A stretch of DNA of 9,775 bases from Porphyromonadaceae bacterium (GTDB taxonomy: Bacteria; Bacteroidota; Bacteroidia; Bacteroidales; Paludibacteraceae), in NCBI GenBank assembly GCA_905372605.1, contig CAJPPQ010000041.1:1-9775 (forward strand). The letters are read 5' to 3'. Shown here piece after piece: positions 1 to 5,266 of this stretch. Each line of letters starts with the position of its first letter. Within the stretch, counting starts at the first letter, position 1. A program made the translations under genes and the position numbers. Under the pieces are notes generated by a model. The model had not been told where the DNA came from and ran no database searches. It was given only the letters and a program-made list of their open reading frames with translations.

Positions 1-42
1 TCGAAAGGACTTATTCCGGGGGTTAAGAAGGCAAGTTGGTAA
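1..42 (+). CDS. C-terminal end of an unidentified upstream gene (partial)
   Basis: Frame 1 reads SKGLIPGVKKASW followed by TAA at 40-42. The stop lies seven bases before the A-tract of a strong terminator hairpin, which is what the end of a transcription unit should look like. Thirteen residues are too few to name a family. Another frame stays open longer, but only by reading through the terminator and the lpdA promoter, so it was not chosen. Confidence 0.45.
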   Translation, partial: SKGLIPGVKKASW

Positions 43-48
43 AACCCT

Positions 49-86
49 AAAAAAGAGCGTGTCGATTTTCGACACGCTCTTTTTTT
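49..86 (+). terminator. Strong intrinsic terminator
   Basis: A perfect 11-bp stem (GAGCGTGTCGA at 55-65 with its complement at 69-79) closes a TTT loop. It is flanked by A6 on the left (49-54) and T7 on the right (80-86). It ends the upstream gene. The flanking A-tract means the same hairpin could also stop leftward transcription, although no converging gene is visible here. Confidence 0.92.
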
Positions 87-102
87 ATCCATTATCTCTC
101 TC

Positions 103-133
103 TTTAACAGTTCAACGCTACACGCTTAAACAT
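103..133. repeat. Short degenerate 8-bp-type repeat array upstream of lpdA
   Basis: Units of the form TT[ACT][AC]AC plus two free bases occur at 103-110, 111-118 and 126-133. A 7-base unit TACACGC (119-125) separates the last two. The core CACGCTTAAAC (121-131) recurs with small changes in the spacer before uvrA. The array ends 27 bases before the -7 box of the lpdA promoter. It is short and degenerate, and is convincing mainly because of the clearer arrays at 5068-5099 and 5185-5224. Confidence 0.55.
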
Positions 134-140
134 TCATTTT

Positions 141-169
141 TTTGCATAGCCAAAAAGTACTACCTTTGC
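141..169 (+). promoter_or_regulatory. Bacteroidota-type promoter for lpdA
   Basis: TACCTTTGC at 161-169 matches the -7 consensus TAnnTTTGC. A TTTG at 141-144 could be the -33 element, but the 16-base spacing is shorter than the usual 19-21. Transcription would start near 175, which supports ATG 205 as the lpdA start and excludes the upstream in-frame TTG at 142. Confidence 0.7.
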
Positions 170-204
170 TCTTCGGAAAAAATCTAATAATAAAAAATAA
201 AGAT

Positions 205-1545
205 ATGTACGATTTGGCTATTATCGGCGGTGGACCTGCCGGCTATACGGCAGCAGAGAGAGCTGCTCATTACGGTCTGAGTGTTGTGGTTTTCGAAGAG
301 AATGCTTTTGGCGGTGTGTGTCTCAACGAGGGTTGTATACCTACTAAGACGCTTCTATACAGTGCCAAACTATACCATAATGCGAAACTTGGAAGCAAAT
401 ACGGCATCGCAGCCGAGAATGTCGGTTTCGACTACGAAAAGATAGTTTCACGCAAGAATAAGGTGGTACGTAAACTCAATGCAGGTATCAGGGCACGACT
501 GACGGCTGCCGAAGTAAAGATGGTTGCCGCTCGGGCAGAGATAAAGCACTATACTGCCGATAAAATATCCATTTTGGTAGGCGACGAGGAGTTCGAAGCT
601 TGCAATCTGCTGCTTTGCAACGGCTCTAAGGTGGCTATTCCGCCTATTGCGGGAGTAGATACAGCCCGATATATCACTTCGAAAGAGGCGTTGGAGCTCA
701 AGTCGGTACCGGAGTCTATCGTTGTAATAGGCGGTGGGGTTATCGGTATGGAGTTTGCAGGGCTTTTCGGTACGTTTGGAGCCAAAGTAAGTGTTGTAGA
801 GATGGCAGGCGAGATATTGCCGCCGGTCGATTCGGAGATATCGGCTATGCTGCGTGCAGAATATACGAAACAAGGTATCGATTTTTTTGTGGGTTCGAAA
901 GTATCGAGGCTCGACGACAACAAAGTGATATTCAGCGACAGCGAAGGCAACGAACGAACTTTAGCCGCCGAGCAGGTGCTACTATGTGTAGGACGCCGAC
1001 CGCGTATCGACGGTCTCGAAAAGCTGGAACTCAGACCTTACCGTAACGGTATCGAGGTAAACGAGCGTATGCAGACCTCTCTGCCTAACGTCTATGCTGC
1101 CGGCGATATTACTGCTCTTTCGATGTTGGCTCATACCGCTACGCGCCAAGCGGAAGTGGCGGTAAATAATATTGCGGGCAGAGCCGATACGATTAATTAC
1201 GATGCTATACCGTCGGTCGTATATACCAATCCCGAAATAGCCGGGGTAGGCTATACCGAAGACCGCCTGAAAGCCGAAGGCAAAGCGTATCGAGTGAAAC
1301 GACTGCCGATGACCTTCTCGGGACGATTTGTAGCCGAAAATGAAGGTGGTAACGGACTATGCAAACTTATCTTCGACGACAACGACGTCATAATCGGTTG
1401 CCATCTGATAGGCAATCCTGCCTCGGAGATAATAGCTACTGCCGCTCTTGCTATCGAAGAGAGACTTACGGCAGAGCGTTTCGGCAGACTTATCGTGCCT
1501 CATCCGTCGGTAGCAGAGATTGTAAGAGAAACTCTATTGAGCTAA
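205..1545 (+). CDS. lpdA: Dihydrolipoamide dehydrogenase (E3)
   Basis: This FAD-dependent disulfide oxidoreductase reoxidises dihydrolipoyl groups on 2-oxo-acid dehydrogenase complexes and the glycine cleavage H protein, passing electrons to NAD+ in the cytoplasm. The 446-residue protein shows the FAD-binding GGGPAG (8-13), the redox disulfide GGVCLNEGCIPTK with C39 and C44, the NAD-binding VVIGGGVIGMEF (173-184), the second FAD motif NVYAAGD (295-301), and the C-terminal dimerisation domain ending in HPSVAE with the catalytic pair H433/E438. Length fits the family (about 450-475). The frame extends upstream to a TTG at 142, but that lies before the promoter, so ATG 205 was chosen; it begins directly with the MYDLAIIGGG Rossmann strand. 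The gene is alone between two terminators, with no E1 or E2 gene in the window. Mercuric or glutathione reductases are related, but the motif set fits E3 best. Confidence 0.93.
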   Translation: MYDLAIIGGGPAGYTAAERAAHYGLSVVVFEENAFGGVCLNEGCIPTKTLLYSAKLYHNAKLGSKYGIAAENVGFDYEKIVSRKNKVVRKLNAGIRARLTAAEVKMVAARAEIKHYTADKISILVGDEEFEACNLLLCNGSKVAIPPIAGVDTARYITSKEALELKSVPESIVVIGGGVIGMEFAGLFGTFGAKVSVVEMAGEILPPVDSEISAMLRAEYTKQGIDFFVGSKVSRLDDNKVIFSDSEGNERTLAAEQVLLCVGRRPRIDGLEKLELRPYRNGIEVNERMQTSLPNVYAAGDITALSMLAHTATRQAEVAVNNIAGRADTINYDAIPSVVYTNPEIAGVGYTEDRLKAEGKAYRVKRLPMTFSGRFVAENEGGNGLCKLIFDDNDVIIGCHLIGNPASEIIATAALAIEERLTAERFGRLIVPHPSVAEIVRETLLS

Positions 1546-1566
1546 GCGGAGCGAAAAAAGAGATAC

Positions 1567-1629
1567 AAAAAAAGTCGCCCTCCCATACACCTACAAACGA
1601 GTGTTAAAAGGAGGGCGACAATCTTTTTT
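1567..1629. terminator. Bidirectional terminator between lpdA and tRNA-Cys
   Basis: A 10-bp perfect stem, GTCGCCCTCC (1574-1583) with GGAGGGCGAC (1610-1619), encloses a 26-base loop. On the plus strand it is followed by T6 (1624-1629) after four other bases. On the minus strand it is followed directly by seven T (complement of A7, 1567-1573). It can therefore end lpdA from the left and tRNA-Cys from the right; the U-tract is better for the tRNA side. Confidence 0.82.
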
Positions 1630-1655
1630 GCTTTATTATTGCAGAGCGTTTTTTG

Positions 1656-1726
1656 AGGTTCCTAGCAGATTCGAACTGCTGTTGACGGTTTTGCAGACCG
1701 CTACCTAGCCTCTCGGTCAAGGAACC
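1656..1726 (-). tRNA. tRNA-Cys (anticodon GCA)
   Basis: Read on the minus strand, the 71-base gene folds as a complete cloverleaf. The 7-bp acceptor stem is GGTTCCT/AGGAACC, the D stem is ACC/GGT, and the anticodon stem is GCGGT/ACCGT with one G-U pair around loop CTGCAAA, giving anticodon GCA. The T arm is AGCAG/CTGCT with loop TTCGAAT. The discriminator base is U, as expected for cysteine. CCA is not encoded and must be added after transcription. The gene has its own promoter on the right and a terminator on the left. Confidence 0.96.
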
Positions 1727-1747
1727 ATTATCTTTTTATTCGGCAGT

Positions 1748-1780
1748 GCAAAAGTAATATTATTTTTTCGAATACACAAG
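1748..1780 (-). promoter_or_regulatory. Promoter for tRNA-Cys
   Basis: On the minus strand, CTTG (1780-1777) is followed by a 20-base spacer and then TACTTTTGC (1756-1748). This is the best match in the window to the Bacteroidota promoter (-33 TTTG, 19-21 bases, TAnnTTTGC). The -7 box ends 21 bases before the tRNA 5' end. Its -33 element lies within seven bases of the stop codon of the upstream Spy-like gene, so the tRNA is probably transcribed both alone and by read-through. Confidence 0.8.
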
Positions 1781-1783
1781 CTA

Positions 1784-2227
1784 TTATTTTTTGTGTCTGC
1801 TGTTAGTGGGTTTGAGGCGTTGGAGCAGCATACCTCGATACTCTTTGGTGGTCTTGCAGAATAGTATCATCTGCTTGGGTGTAAGTATCTTGTCGAGTTG
1901 CTTGAAGAAGTTGTCTTTCGACTCACGTCGCCTCTTTTCGTTTGAGGTTATGCTTGCCCTAATATGTGCATACTGTGCTTCCGATAGGTTGTCGGCACTA
2001 CCTTTTTCTATAAGTTCCTCTTCTTGCTGACGCAGCTCGGCTTCTTCTTTCTGATAAGCGTTGTAGAGATTCCAGAATTCAGGAGCCTGCTCCTGAGTAA
2101 GCCCTATATGCTGAGTGAAAAAGATATTCTTCTCTACGTCCATTTGAGTGCGTATATCCGAGGGAGGCTGTGCATACGACAATGCCGACAATGCTGTAAT
2201 TAGTATTATTACAATGTTCCTTTTCAT
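1784..2227 (-). CDS. Secreted Spy/CpxP-like periplasmic protein
   Basis: The 147-residue protein has a clear signal peptide (MKRN, a hydrophobic stretch over about 5-18, likely cut near Ala19-Gln20). The mature part is charged and predicted mostly helical. Two LTxxQ-type motifs occur, LTQEQ (43-47) and LTPKQ (115-119), which are the hallmark of the Spy/CpxP family of periplasmic chaperones and stress sensors. The acidic, glutamine-rich helix at about 58-75 and the basic stretch NEKRRRESK (96-104) fit that helical fold. It is the last gene of a minus-strand cassette behind an ECF sigma factor and a small membrane protein, so it may be a target or modulator of that regulator. The Spy/CpxP assignment is by motif and layout only; a chaperone or metal-sensing activity is inferred, not shown. 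Confidence 0.75.
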   Translation of the reverse strand: MKRNIVIILITALSALSYAQPPSDIRTQMDVEKNIFFTQHIGLTQEQAPEFWNLYNAYQKEEAELRQQEEELIEKGSADNLSEAQYAHIRASITSNEKRRRESKDNFFKQLDKILTPKQMILFCKTTKEYRGMLLQRLKPTNSRHKK

Positions 2228-2277
2228 ATCCCCGATTTGTATGTTTTCTTTTGCTGTATACGAGACGGTTGGCTCTT

Positions 2278-2631
2278 TTAGTTTGCTTCTGCTATGACGT
2301 AGTCTTCTATAAGCGATTCGCTTGTCTCGTCTATCAGTATCTGGTTTATAGAGTCGTTGTAGTCGGCTACTTTTGCTCGTTGCTGCTCGCTCTGTGGAGT
2401 ATGGAAGTAATCTTCTACGAAAAAAGCTCCTGCCACAAGTATCAATACTGCTGCTGCTGCGGCTGCTACGTATCTGTACTGTCTGAGACGCTCTGTGAGC
2501 GATGGGTGTCGTGGGTGGGCTATAATTTTTCCGATTTTTTTATTGAACTCTTCAAAATATCCTTCGGGAATAAGGAAAGGATTTTCGTCACTACATCGCT
2601 CGAAGTCGAAATTGTGTTTCATTGCCTGCAT
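2278..2631 (-). CDS. Small single-TM protein, probable anti-sigma factor or regulator of the adjacent ECF sigma
   Basis: This protein has 117 residues. The cytoplasmic-looking N-terminus carries NPFLIPEGYFEEFNKKI (17-33), a PEGYF-type motif I recognise from small Bacteroidota proteins encoded next to ECF sigma factors. One transmembrane helix lies at about 54-72 (VAAAAAAVLILVAGAFFVE), with basic residues just before it (R48, R50, R53), giving N-in topology. The remaining 45 residues would be periplasmic and are acidic. It lies 81 bases after the sigma gene and 50 bases before the Spy-like gene on the same strand. Position, size and topology suggest an anti-sigma or sigma-modulating role, but no zinc-binding HxxxCxxC anti-sigma motif is present. 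An alternative start is Met4 (ATG at 2620-2622); neither start has a strong ribosome-binding site. Confidence 0.65.
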   Translation of the reverse strand: MQAMKHNFDFERCSDENPFLIPEGYFEEFNKKIGKIIAHPRHPSLTERLRQYRYVAAAAAAVLILVAGAFFVEDYFHTPQSEQQRAKVADYNDSINQILIDETSESLIEDYVIAEAN

Positions 2632-2712
2632 TACTCTATTATTTGCTATTATAAAAATATTTAATATCTGATTTTCGGATTTTCCATTATAGACGAAATA
2701 GAGGGAGAAAGT

Positions 2713-3270
2713 TTAATCTTCTTCTTTGAAGATAGCCTCTATTTTTTTCACTGCATGGTGGTACGATGCTTTGAGTGCTCCTACCGAGTTGTTGCATATT
2801 GCAGCCATCTCTTCGTATGGGATATTGTCGTAGTATCGCATATTGAATACGAGTCGTTGTTTCTCGGGCAGTGTCAGTATCGCCTCTTGGAGTCGGCGTT
2901 GGAGTTCGTCGCCGTCGAAGTACGAGTCGGCTCTGAGGTTGTTGAGCAGCAGCTCTTCCATTTCGAGCGACGAGGTAGTGTTTTTCATCCGTTGCTGAGC
3001 CAGAAACGTAAGAGTCTCGTTGGAGGCTATCTTGTAGAGCCAAGTATGTATCTGGCTTTCGCCTCTGAACGAATCGATAGCTTGCCACGCTTTGAGGAAT
3101 GTATTTTGCAGCAGGTCGTCGGCATCTTCGTGCGAAAGTACCATCTTGCGTATGTGCCAATATATAGGCTTAGAGAGCATTTCGACGATACCCGAAAAGG
3201 CTTGCTCTCGCAACGATTTGTCTTTGAGTTGCAGGGTGAGGCGGTCTAACTTCTCTCGGTCTATATTCAT
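2713..3270 (-). CDS. ECF-subfamily RNA polymerase sigma factor
   Basis: This 185-residue sigma-70 family protein has only regions 2 and 4, as ECF sigma factors do. Region 2 spans about 25-90 and includes EDADDLLQNTFLKAWQAIDSF (core binding) and FRGESQIHTWLYKIASN (promoter -10 recognition and melting). Region 4 spans about 130-180: LPEKQRLVFNMRYYDNIPYEEMAAICNNSVGALKASYHHAVKKIE, with the helix-turn-helix that contacts the -35 element. It would direct RNA polymerase to a small regulon. It is the first gene of a minus-strand cassette with a single-TM protein and a Spy-like secreted protein, an arrangement that suggests a response to envelope stress. The start at 3268-3270 gives the usual N-terminus; the upstream region is the divergent promoter region shared with rbfA. 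Confidence 0.92.
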   Translation of the reverse strand: MNIDREKLDRLTLQLKDKSLREQAFSGIVEMLSKPIYWHIRKMVLSHEDADDLLQNTFLKAWQAIDSFRGESQIHTWLYKIASNETLTFLAQQRMKNTTSSLEMEELLLNNLRADSYFDGDELQRRLQEAILTLPEKQRLVFNMRYYDNIPYEEMAAICNNSVGALKASYHHAVKKIEAIFKEED

Positions 3271-3341
3271 TCTTAAAGATTAGTAAGGCAAATGTTTTTT
3301 CTCTCTCTATGTTGCTATCAGGTGGTAGCTTGGGCGTAGAC

Positions 3342-3368
3342 CGATAGACCACAGCGTGAAGTCTATCG
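3342..3368 (-). other. Inverted repeat in the leader of the sigma factor gene
   Basis: CGATAGAC (3342-3349) and its exact complement GTCTATCG (3361-3368) enclose an 11-base loop. The element lies between the proposed sigma-gene promoter (-7 box 3380-3388) and the start codon at 3270. No T-tract follows on either strand, so it is not an intrinsic terminator. It could be an operator for a dimeric protein or an RNA hairpin in the 5' leader. Confidence 0.4.
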
Positions 3369-3379
3369 AAGTCGACGGT

Positions 3380-3388
3380 GCAAAAGTA
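3380..3388 (-). promoter_or_regulatory. Candidate -7 box for the sigma factor cassette
   Basis: On the minus strand, TACTTTTGC matches TAnnTTTGC exactly. A TTTG upstream (3416-3413) is 24 bases away, longer than usual. If used, it gives a leader of roughly 100 bases before ATG 3270. The box lies only 13 bases from the opposing rbfA -7 box. Confidence 0.5.
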
Positions 3389-3401
3389 CAAATATTTTAT
3401 C

Positions 3402-3410
3402 TAACTTTGC
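3402..3410 (+). promoter_or_regulatory. Promoter -7 box for rbfA and the LolC/E permease
   Basis: TAACTTTGC matches TAnnTTTGC and lies 38 bases before the rbfA start. No clear -33 TTTG is present at the usual distance. Its location after the in-frame non-ATG codons at 3356 onward supports ATG 3449 as the real rbfA start. Confidence 0.6.
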
Positions 3411-3448
3411 CCCAAAGTTTTTTTTATCCGTATATAGACAATATCAAT

Positions 3449-3784
3449 ATGAAACCGACCAGAGACGAAAAGATAAACCGAATGTTGCAGAAAGAGCTTG
3501 GCGACATTCTTTTGCTTTATGCCAAGAAGTTGCAGGGGGTACTTATATCGGTATCGGAGGTGAAGGTGTCTACAGACTTAGCCGTAGCGCGTGTTTATCT
3601 AAGTATTTTCCCCGAGGCAAGGGCTGCAGAGGTCTTCGCACAGGTAAAGGCAGACGGCAAGATGTTGCGGTTCGAGCTTGGCAGGCGGGTAAGGCATCAG
3701 TTGCGAGTGGTGCCCGAGATTACTTTCGTGCTCGACGATACTCTCAATTATCTCGACAATATAGACCGTTTACTCAAGGGATGA
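3449..3784 (+). CDS. rbfA: 30S ribosome-binding factor A
   Basis: RbfA is a single KH-type-domain protein that binds the 30S subunit and assists late maturation of the 16S rRNA 5' end. It is also needed for growth in the cold in well-studied bacteria. The 111-residue protein starts MKPTRDEKINRMLQKELGDIL, the typical N-terminal helix of the family. This is followed by LISVSEVKVSTDLAVARVYLSIFP (about 32-55) and ends with VPEITFVLDDTLNYLDNIDRLL, both family signatures. The open frame extends back to 3356, but that extension crosses the promoter box at 3402-3410 and has no family similarity, so ATG 3449 was chosen. The stop codon overlaps the start of the next gene (ATGA), which implies translational coupling. 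Confidence 0.93.
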   Translation: MKPTRDEKINRMLQKELGDILLLYAKKLQGVLISVSEVKVSTDLAVARVYLSIFPEARAAEVFAQVKADGKMLRFELGRRVRHQLRVVPEITFVLDDTLNYLDNIDRLLKG

Positions 3785-5034
3785 ATATCGGGCAGCGACT
3801 TTCGACTTCGGTGCGAGGCTTGCGACTCACCTTTTTTATCGCCTCTCGCTATCTCTTTTCGAAAAAGAGCCGTAACGCCATCAATATCATATCGTCGATA
3901 TCGGTGCTTGGCGTCGTCGTATCGACGGCTGCTCTGGTGTGTGTCGTGTCGGTCTTCAACGGCTTTGTAGCCACTATCGAGAAGTCGCTTGCCGCCTTCG
4001 ACCCCGAGCTGCAGATAACGGCTGCTCGAGGCAAGACCTTCGACTGCCGAGAGGCTAAGGCGTTACTCGATAGTATCGACAACGTCGAGGCGGCGACCTG
4101 TGTATTGCAAGACGATGCCTTGATAGCCTACTACGACAGCCGTACACCATTCACGCTCAAAGGCGTCGACTCAGACTATCGGCGTGTCTTTGCCCTCGAT
4201 TCGCTCATGATAGACGGGAGGTTTAAGCTATACGACTTCGACTTCGACGTAGCGGCAGTAGGTATCGGGCTTGCCTCGAAGCTCAATTTAGGCGTCGACT
4301 ACGTCAATGGGCTTACCGTCTACGTGCCTCAACGACGCGGGAGGGTCAACCTCGCACGCCCCGACGGAGCTTTCAAGCGAGGGGAGCTATTCGTCTGCGG
4401 TGTCTTCTCGTCGGAGCAGCCCGAAGTCGACGACAACACTCTGATAGTACCTATCGAGTTTGCACGTAAGATGTACGATTACGATTCGCTTACGGTATCG
4501 GCTATCGATATCAAGTTGCGCAACGTACATCGTATCCGACAGACGCAACAACGCCTCTACAGACTACTCGGCAGCCGATACCTCGTACGCAACCGCAACG
4601 AGCAGCACCAAGACTATTTCAAGATCATCAAGGTTGAACGTATGATTGTCTTCGTCATCCTTTTGTTTATGGTCTTCGTGGCTATATGCAATATTATAGG
4701 CTCTATATCGATGTTGCTTATCGACAAACGCAGCGATATCGACGTCGTGCGTTATCTTGGACTTACTACTGCCGGGGTGCGGCGTATTTTTGTTGTCGAG
4801 GGGTGGCTTATGTCGCTTATCGGCGTGGTGGCTGGCATAGCGGTGGGGGCTATCGTCTGCCTGCTGCAATGGCGGTTTGGGTTTATCACTATGGGCGATG
4901 GGGCGATGCTCGAGAGCTACCCCGTGCTCGTGAAGGTATCGGACATTGTGGCGGTATTCGTTACTGTGGCGGCGATAGGTTGGCTCACCTCTTTCGCGAC
5001 CGTTTGGTCGTATTTCCGTAGTAAAAACCAATAA
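3781..5034 (+). CDS. LolC/LolE-type ABC transporter permease
   Basis: The 417-residue inner-membrane protein has the MacB/FtsX-fold layout of lipoprotein-releasing permeases. One TM helix lies near the N-terminus (about 35-60), then a periplasmic domain of about 220 residues, then three TM helices (about 287-313, 340-363, 386-408). The N-terminal FFIASRYLFSKKSRNAINIISSISVLGV and the cytoplasmic loop DKRSDIDVVRYLGLT (315-329), which contacts the ATPase, are typical LolC/E sequences. With a LolD ATPase, encoded elsewhere, it should extract lipoproteins from the inner membrane for outer-membrane delivery. There is one permease gene, as in many Bacteroidota, so LolC versus LolE (or a homodimeric LolF-like form) cannot be assigned. 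The start overlaps the rbfA stop. Part of the gene is GC-rich: the 60 bases from 4321 contain 39 G or C. Confidence 0.87.
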   Translation: MNIGQRLSTSVRGLRLTFFIASRYLFSKKSRNAINIISSISVLGVVVSTAALVCVVSVFNGFVATIEKSLAAFDPELQITAARGKTFDCREAKALLDSIDNVEAATCVLQDDALIAYYDSRTPFTLKGVDSDYRRVFALDSLMIDGRFKLYDFDFDVAAVGIGLASKLNLGVDYVNGLTVYVPQRRGRVNLARPDGAFKRGELFVCGVFSSEQPEVDDNTLIVPIEFARKMYDYDSLTVSAIDIKLRNVHRIRQTQQRLYRLLGSRYLVRNRNEQHQDYFKIIKVERMIVFVILLFMVFVAICNIIGSISMLLIDKRSDIDVVRYLGLTTAGVRRIFVVEGWLMSLIGVVAGIAVGAIVCLLQWRFGFITMGDGAMLESYPVLVKVSDIVAVFVTVAAIGWLTSFATVWSYFRSKNQ

Positions 5035-5067
5035 TCCGTACACGCCCGCCTACGCCCAACGCCCCGC

Positions 5068-5099
5068 TTAAACAATTAAACGATACCACGCTTCAACCT
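5068..5099. repeat. 8-bp-period repeat array, copy 1 of the uvrA spacer
   Basis: There are four consecutive 8-base units. Units 1, 2 and 4 fit TT[AC][AC]AC plus two free bases (TTAAACAA, TTAAACGA, TTCAACCT). Unit 3 (5084-5091) is TACCACGC and keeps the register. The segment CCACGCTTCAAC (5086-5097) is a one-base variant of CCACGCTTAAAC at 5179-5190. Confidence 0.65.
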
Positions 5100-5184
5100 C
5101 CCTCCATTTCTTCATTTTTACTTTTTCATTCTTCATTCTATTCTGCGTCTCGTATCCGCTCCTATCCCTCACGCATCTCCACGC

Positions 5185-5224
5185 TTAAACGTTTACACAC
5201 TTCAACAATTACACTATTCAACAC
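5185..5224. repeat. 8-bp-period repeat array, copy 2, adjoining the uvrA promoter
   Basis: There are five uninterrupted 8-base units, each TT[AC][AC]AC followed by a free dinucleotide (GT, AC, AA, TA, AC in order). The preceding eight bases (5177-5184, CTCCACGC) match the CACGC-type unit that also precedes a TTMAAC unit in the other arrays. The array ends nine bases before the uvrA -7 box, so it occupies the -33 region. Confidence 0.8.
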
Positions 5225-5233
5225 AAAAAATAT

Positions 5234-5242
5234 TACCTTTGC
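5234..5242 (+). promoter_or_regulatory. Promoter -7 box for uvrA
   Basis: TACCTTTGC matches TAnnTTTGC and is identical to the lpdA -7 box. The uvrA ATG lies 24 bases downstream. The expected -33 position falls inside the 8-bp repeat array and has no TTTG, so activity may depend on an activator or on the array itself. Confidence 0.65.
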
Positions 5243-5266
5243 AAAACAAAATTCTAAGCAACATCG

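Larger units (their letters stand above)
5035..5266. other. Gene-free spacer between the permease gene and uvrA
   Basis: No open frame or terminator hairpin is visible in these 232 bases. From left to right it holds three ACGCCC copies (5042, 5052, 5059), an 8-bp-period array (5068-5099), a strongly pyrimidine-rich tract rich in TTCATT-like words (about 5098-5147), a second 8-bp-period array (5185-5224), and the uvrA -7 box (5234-5242). The lack of a terminator means permease-gene transcription may run into uvrA. Confidence 0.7.

Noticed and set aside
142..204. Upstream in-frame extension of lpdA from a TTG
   Set aside because: It includes the promoter -7 box, and the conserved Rossmann start begins at ATG 205.
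2251..2664. Plus-strand open frame of 137 codons
   Set aside because: It is antisense to the small membrane protein gene, rich in Cys, Tyr and Phe, and matches no family I recognise.
2755..3249. Plus-strand open frame of 164 codons opposite the sigma factor
   Set aside because: The minus-strand frame carries unmistakable sigma regions 2 and 4; this is its shadow.
4564..5043. Minus-strand open frame of 159 codons over the permease gene
   Set aside because: It has a His-, Arg- and Asp-rich low-complexity product produced by the skewed codon use of the permease gene.
3325..5060. Shared 10-mer CTACGCCCAA in the sigma leader (minus strand) and after the permease gene
   Set aside because: A single shared 10-mer between two places in 10 kb is expected by chance.
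5068..5224. CRISPR array
   Set aside because: The units are 8 bases and contiguous, without unique 30-base spacers, and no cas gene is present.
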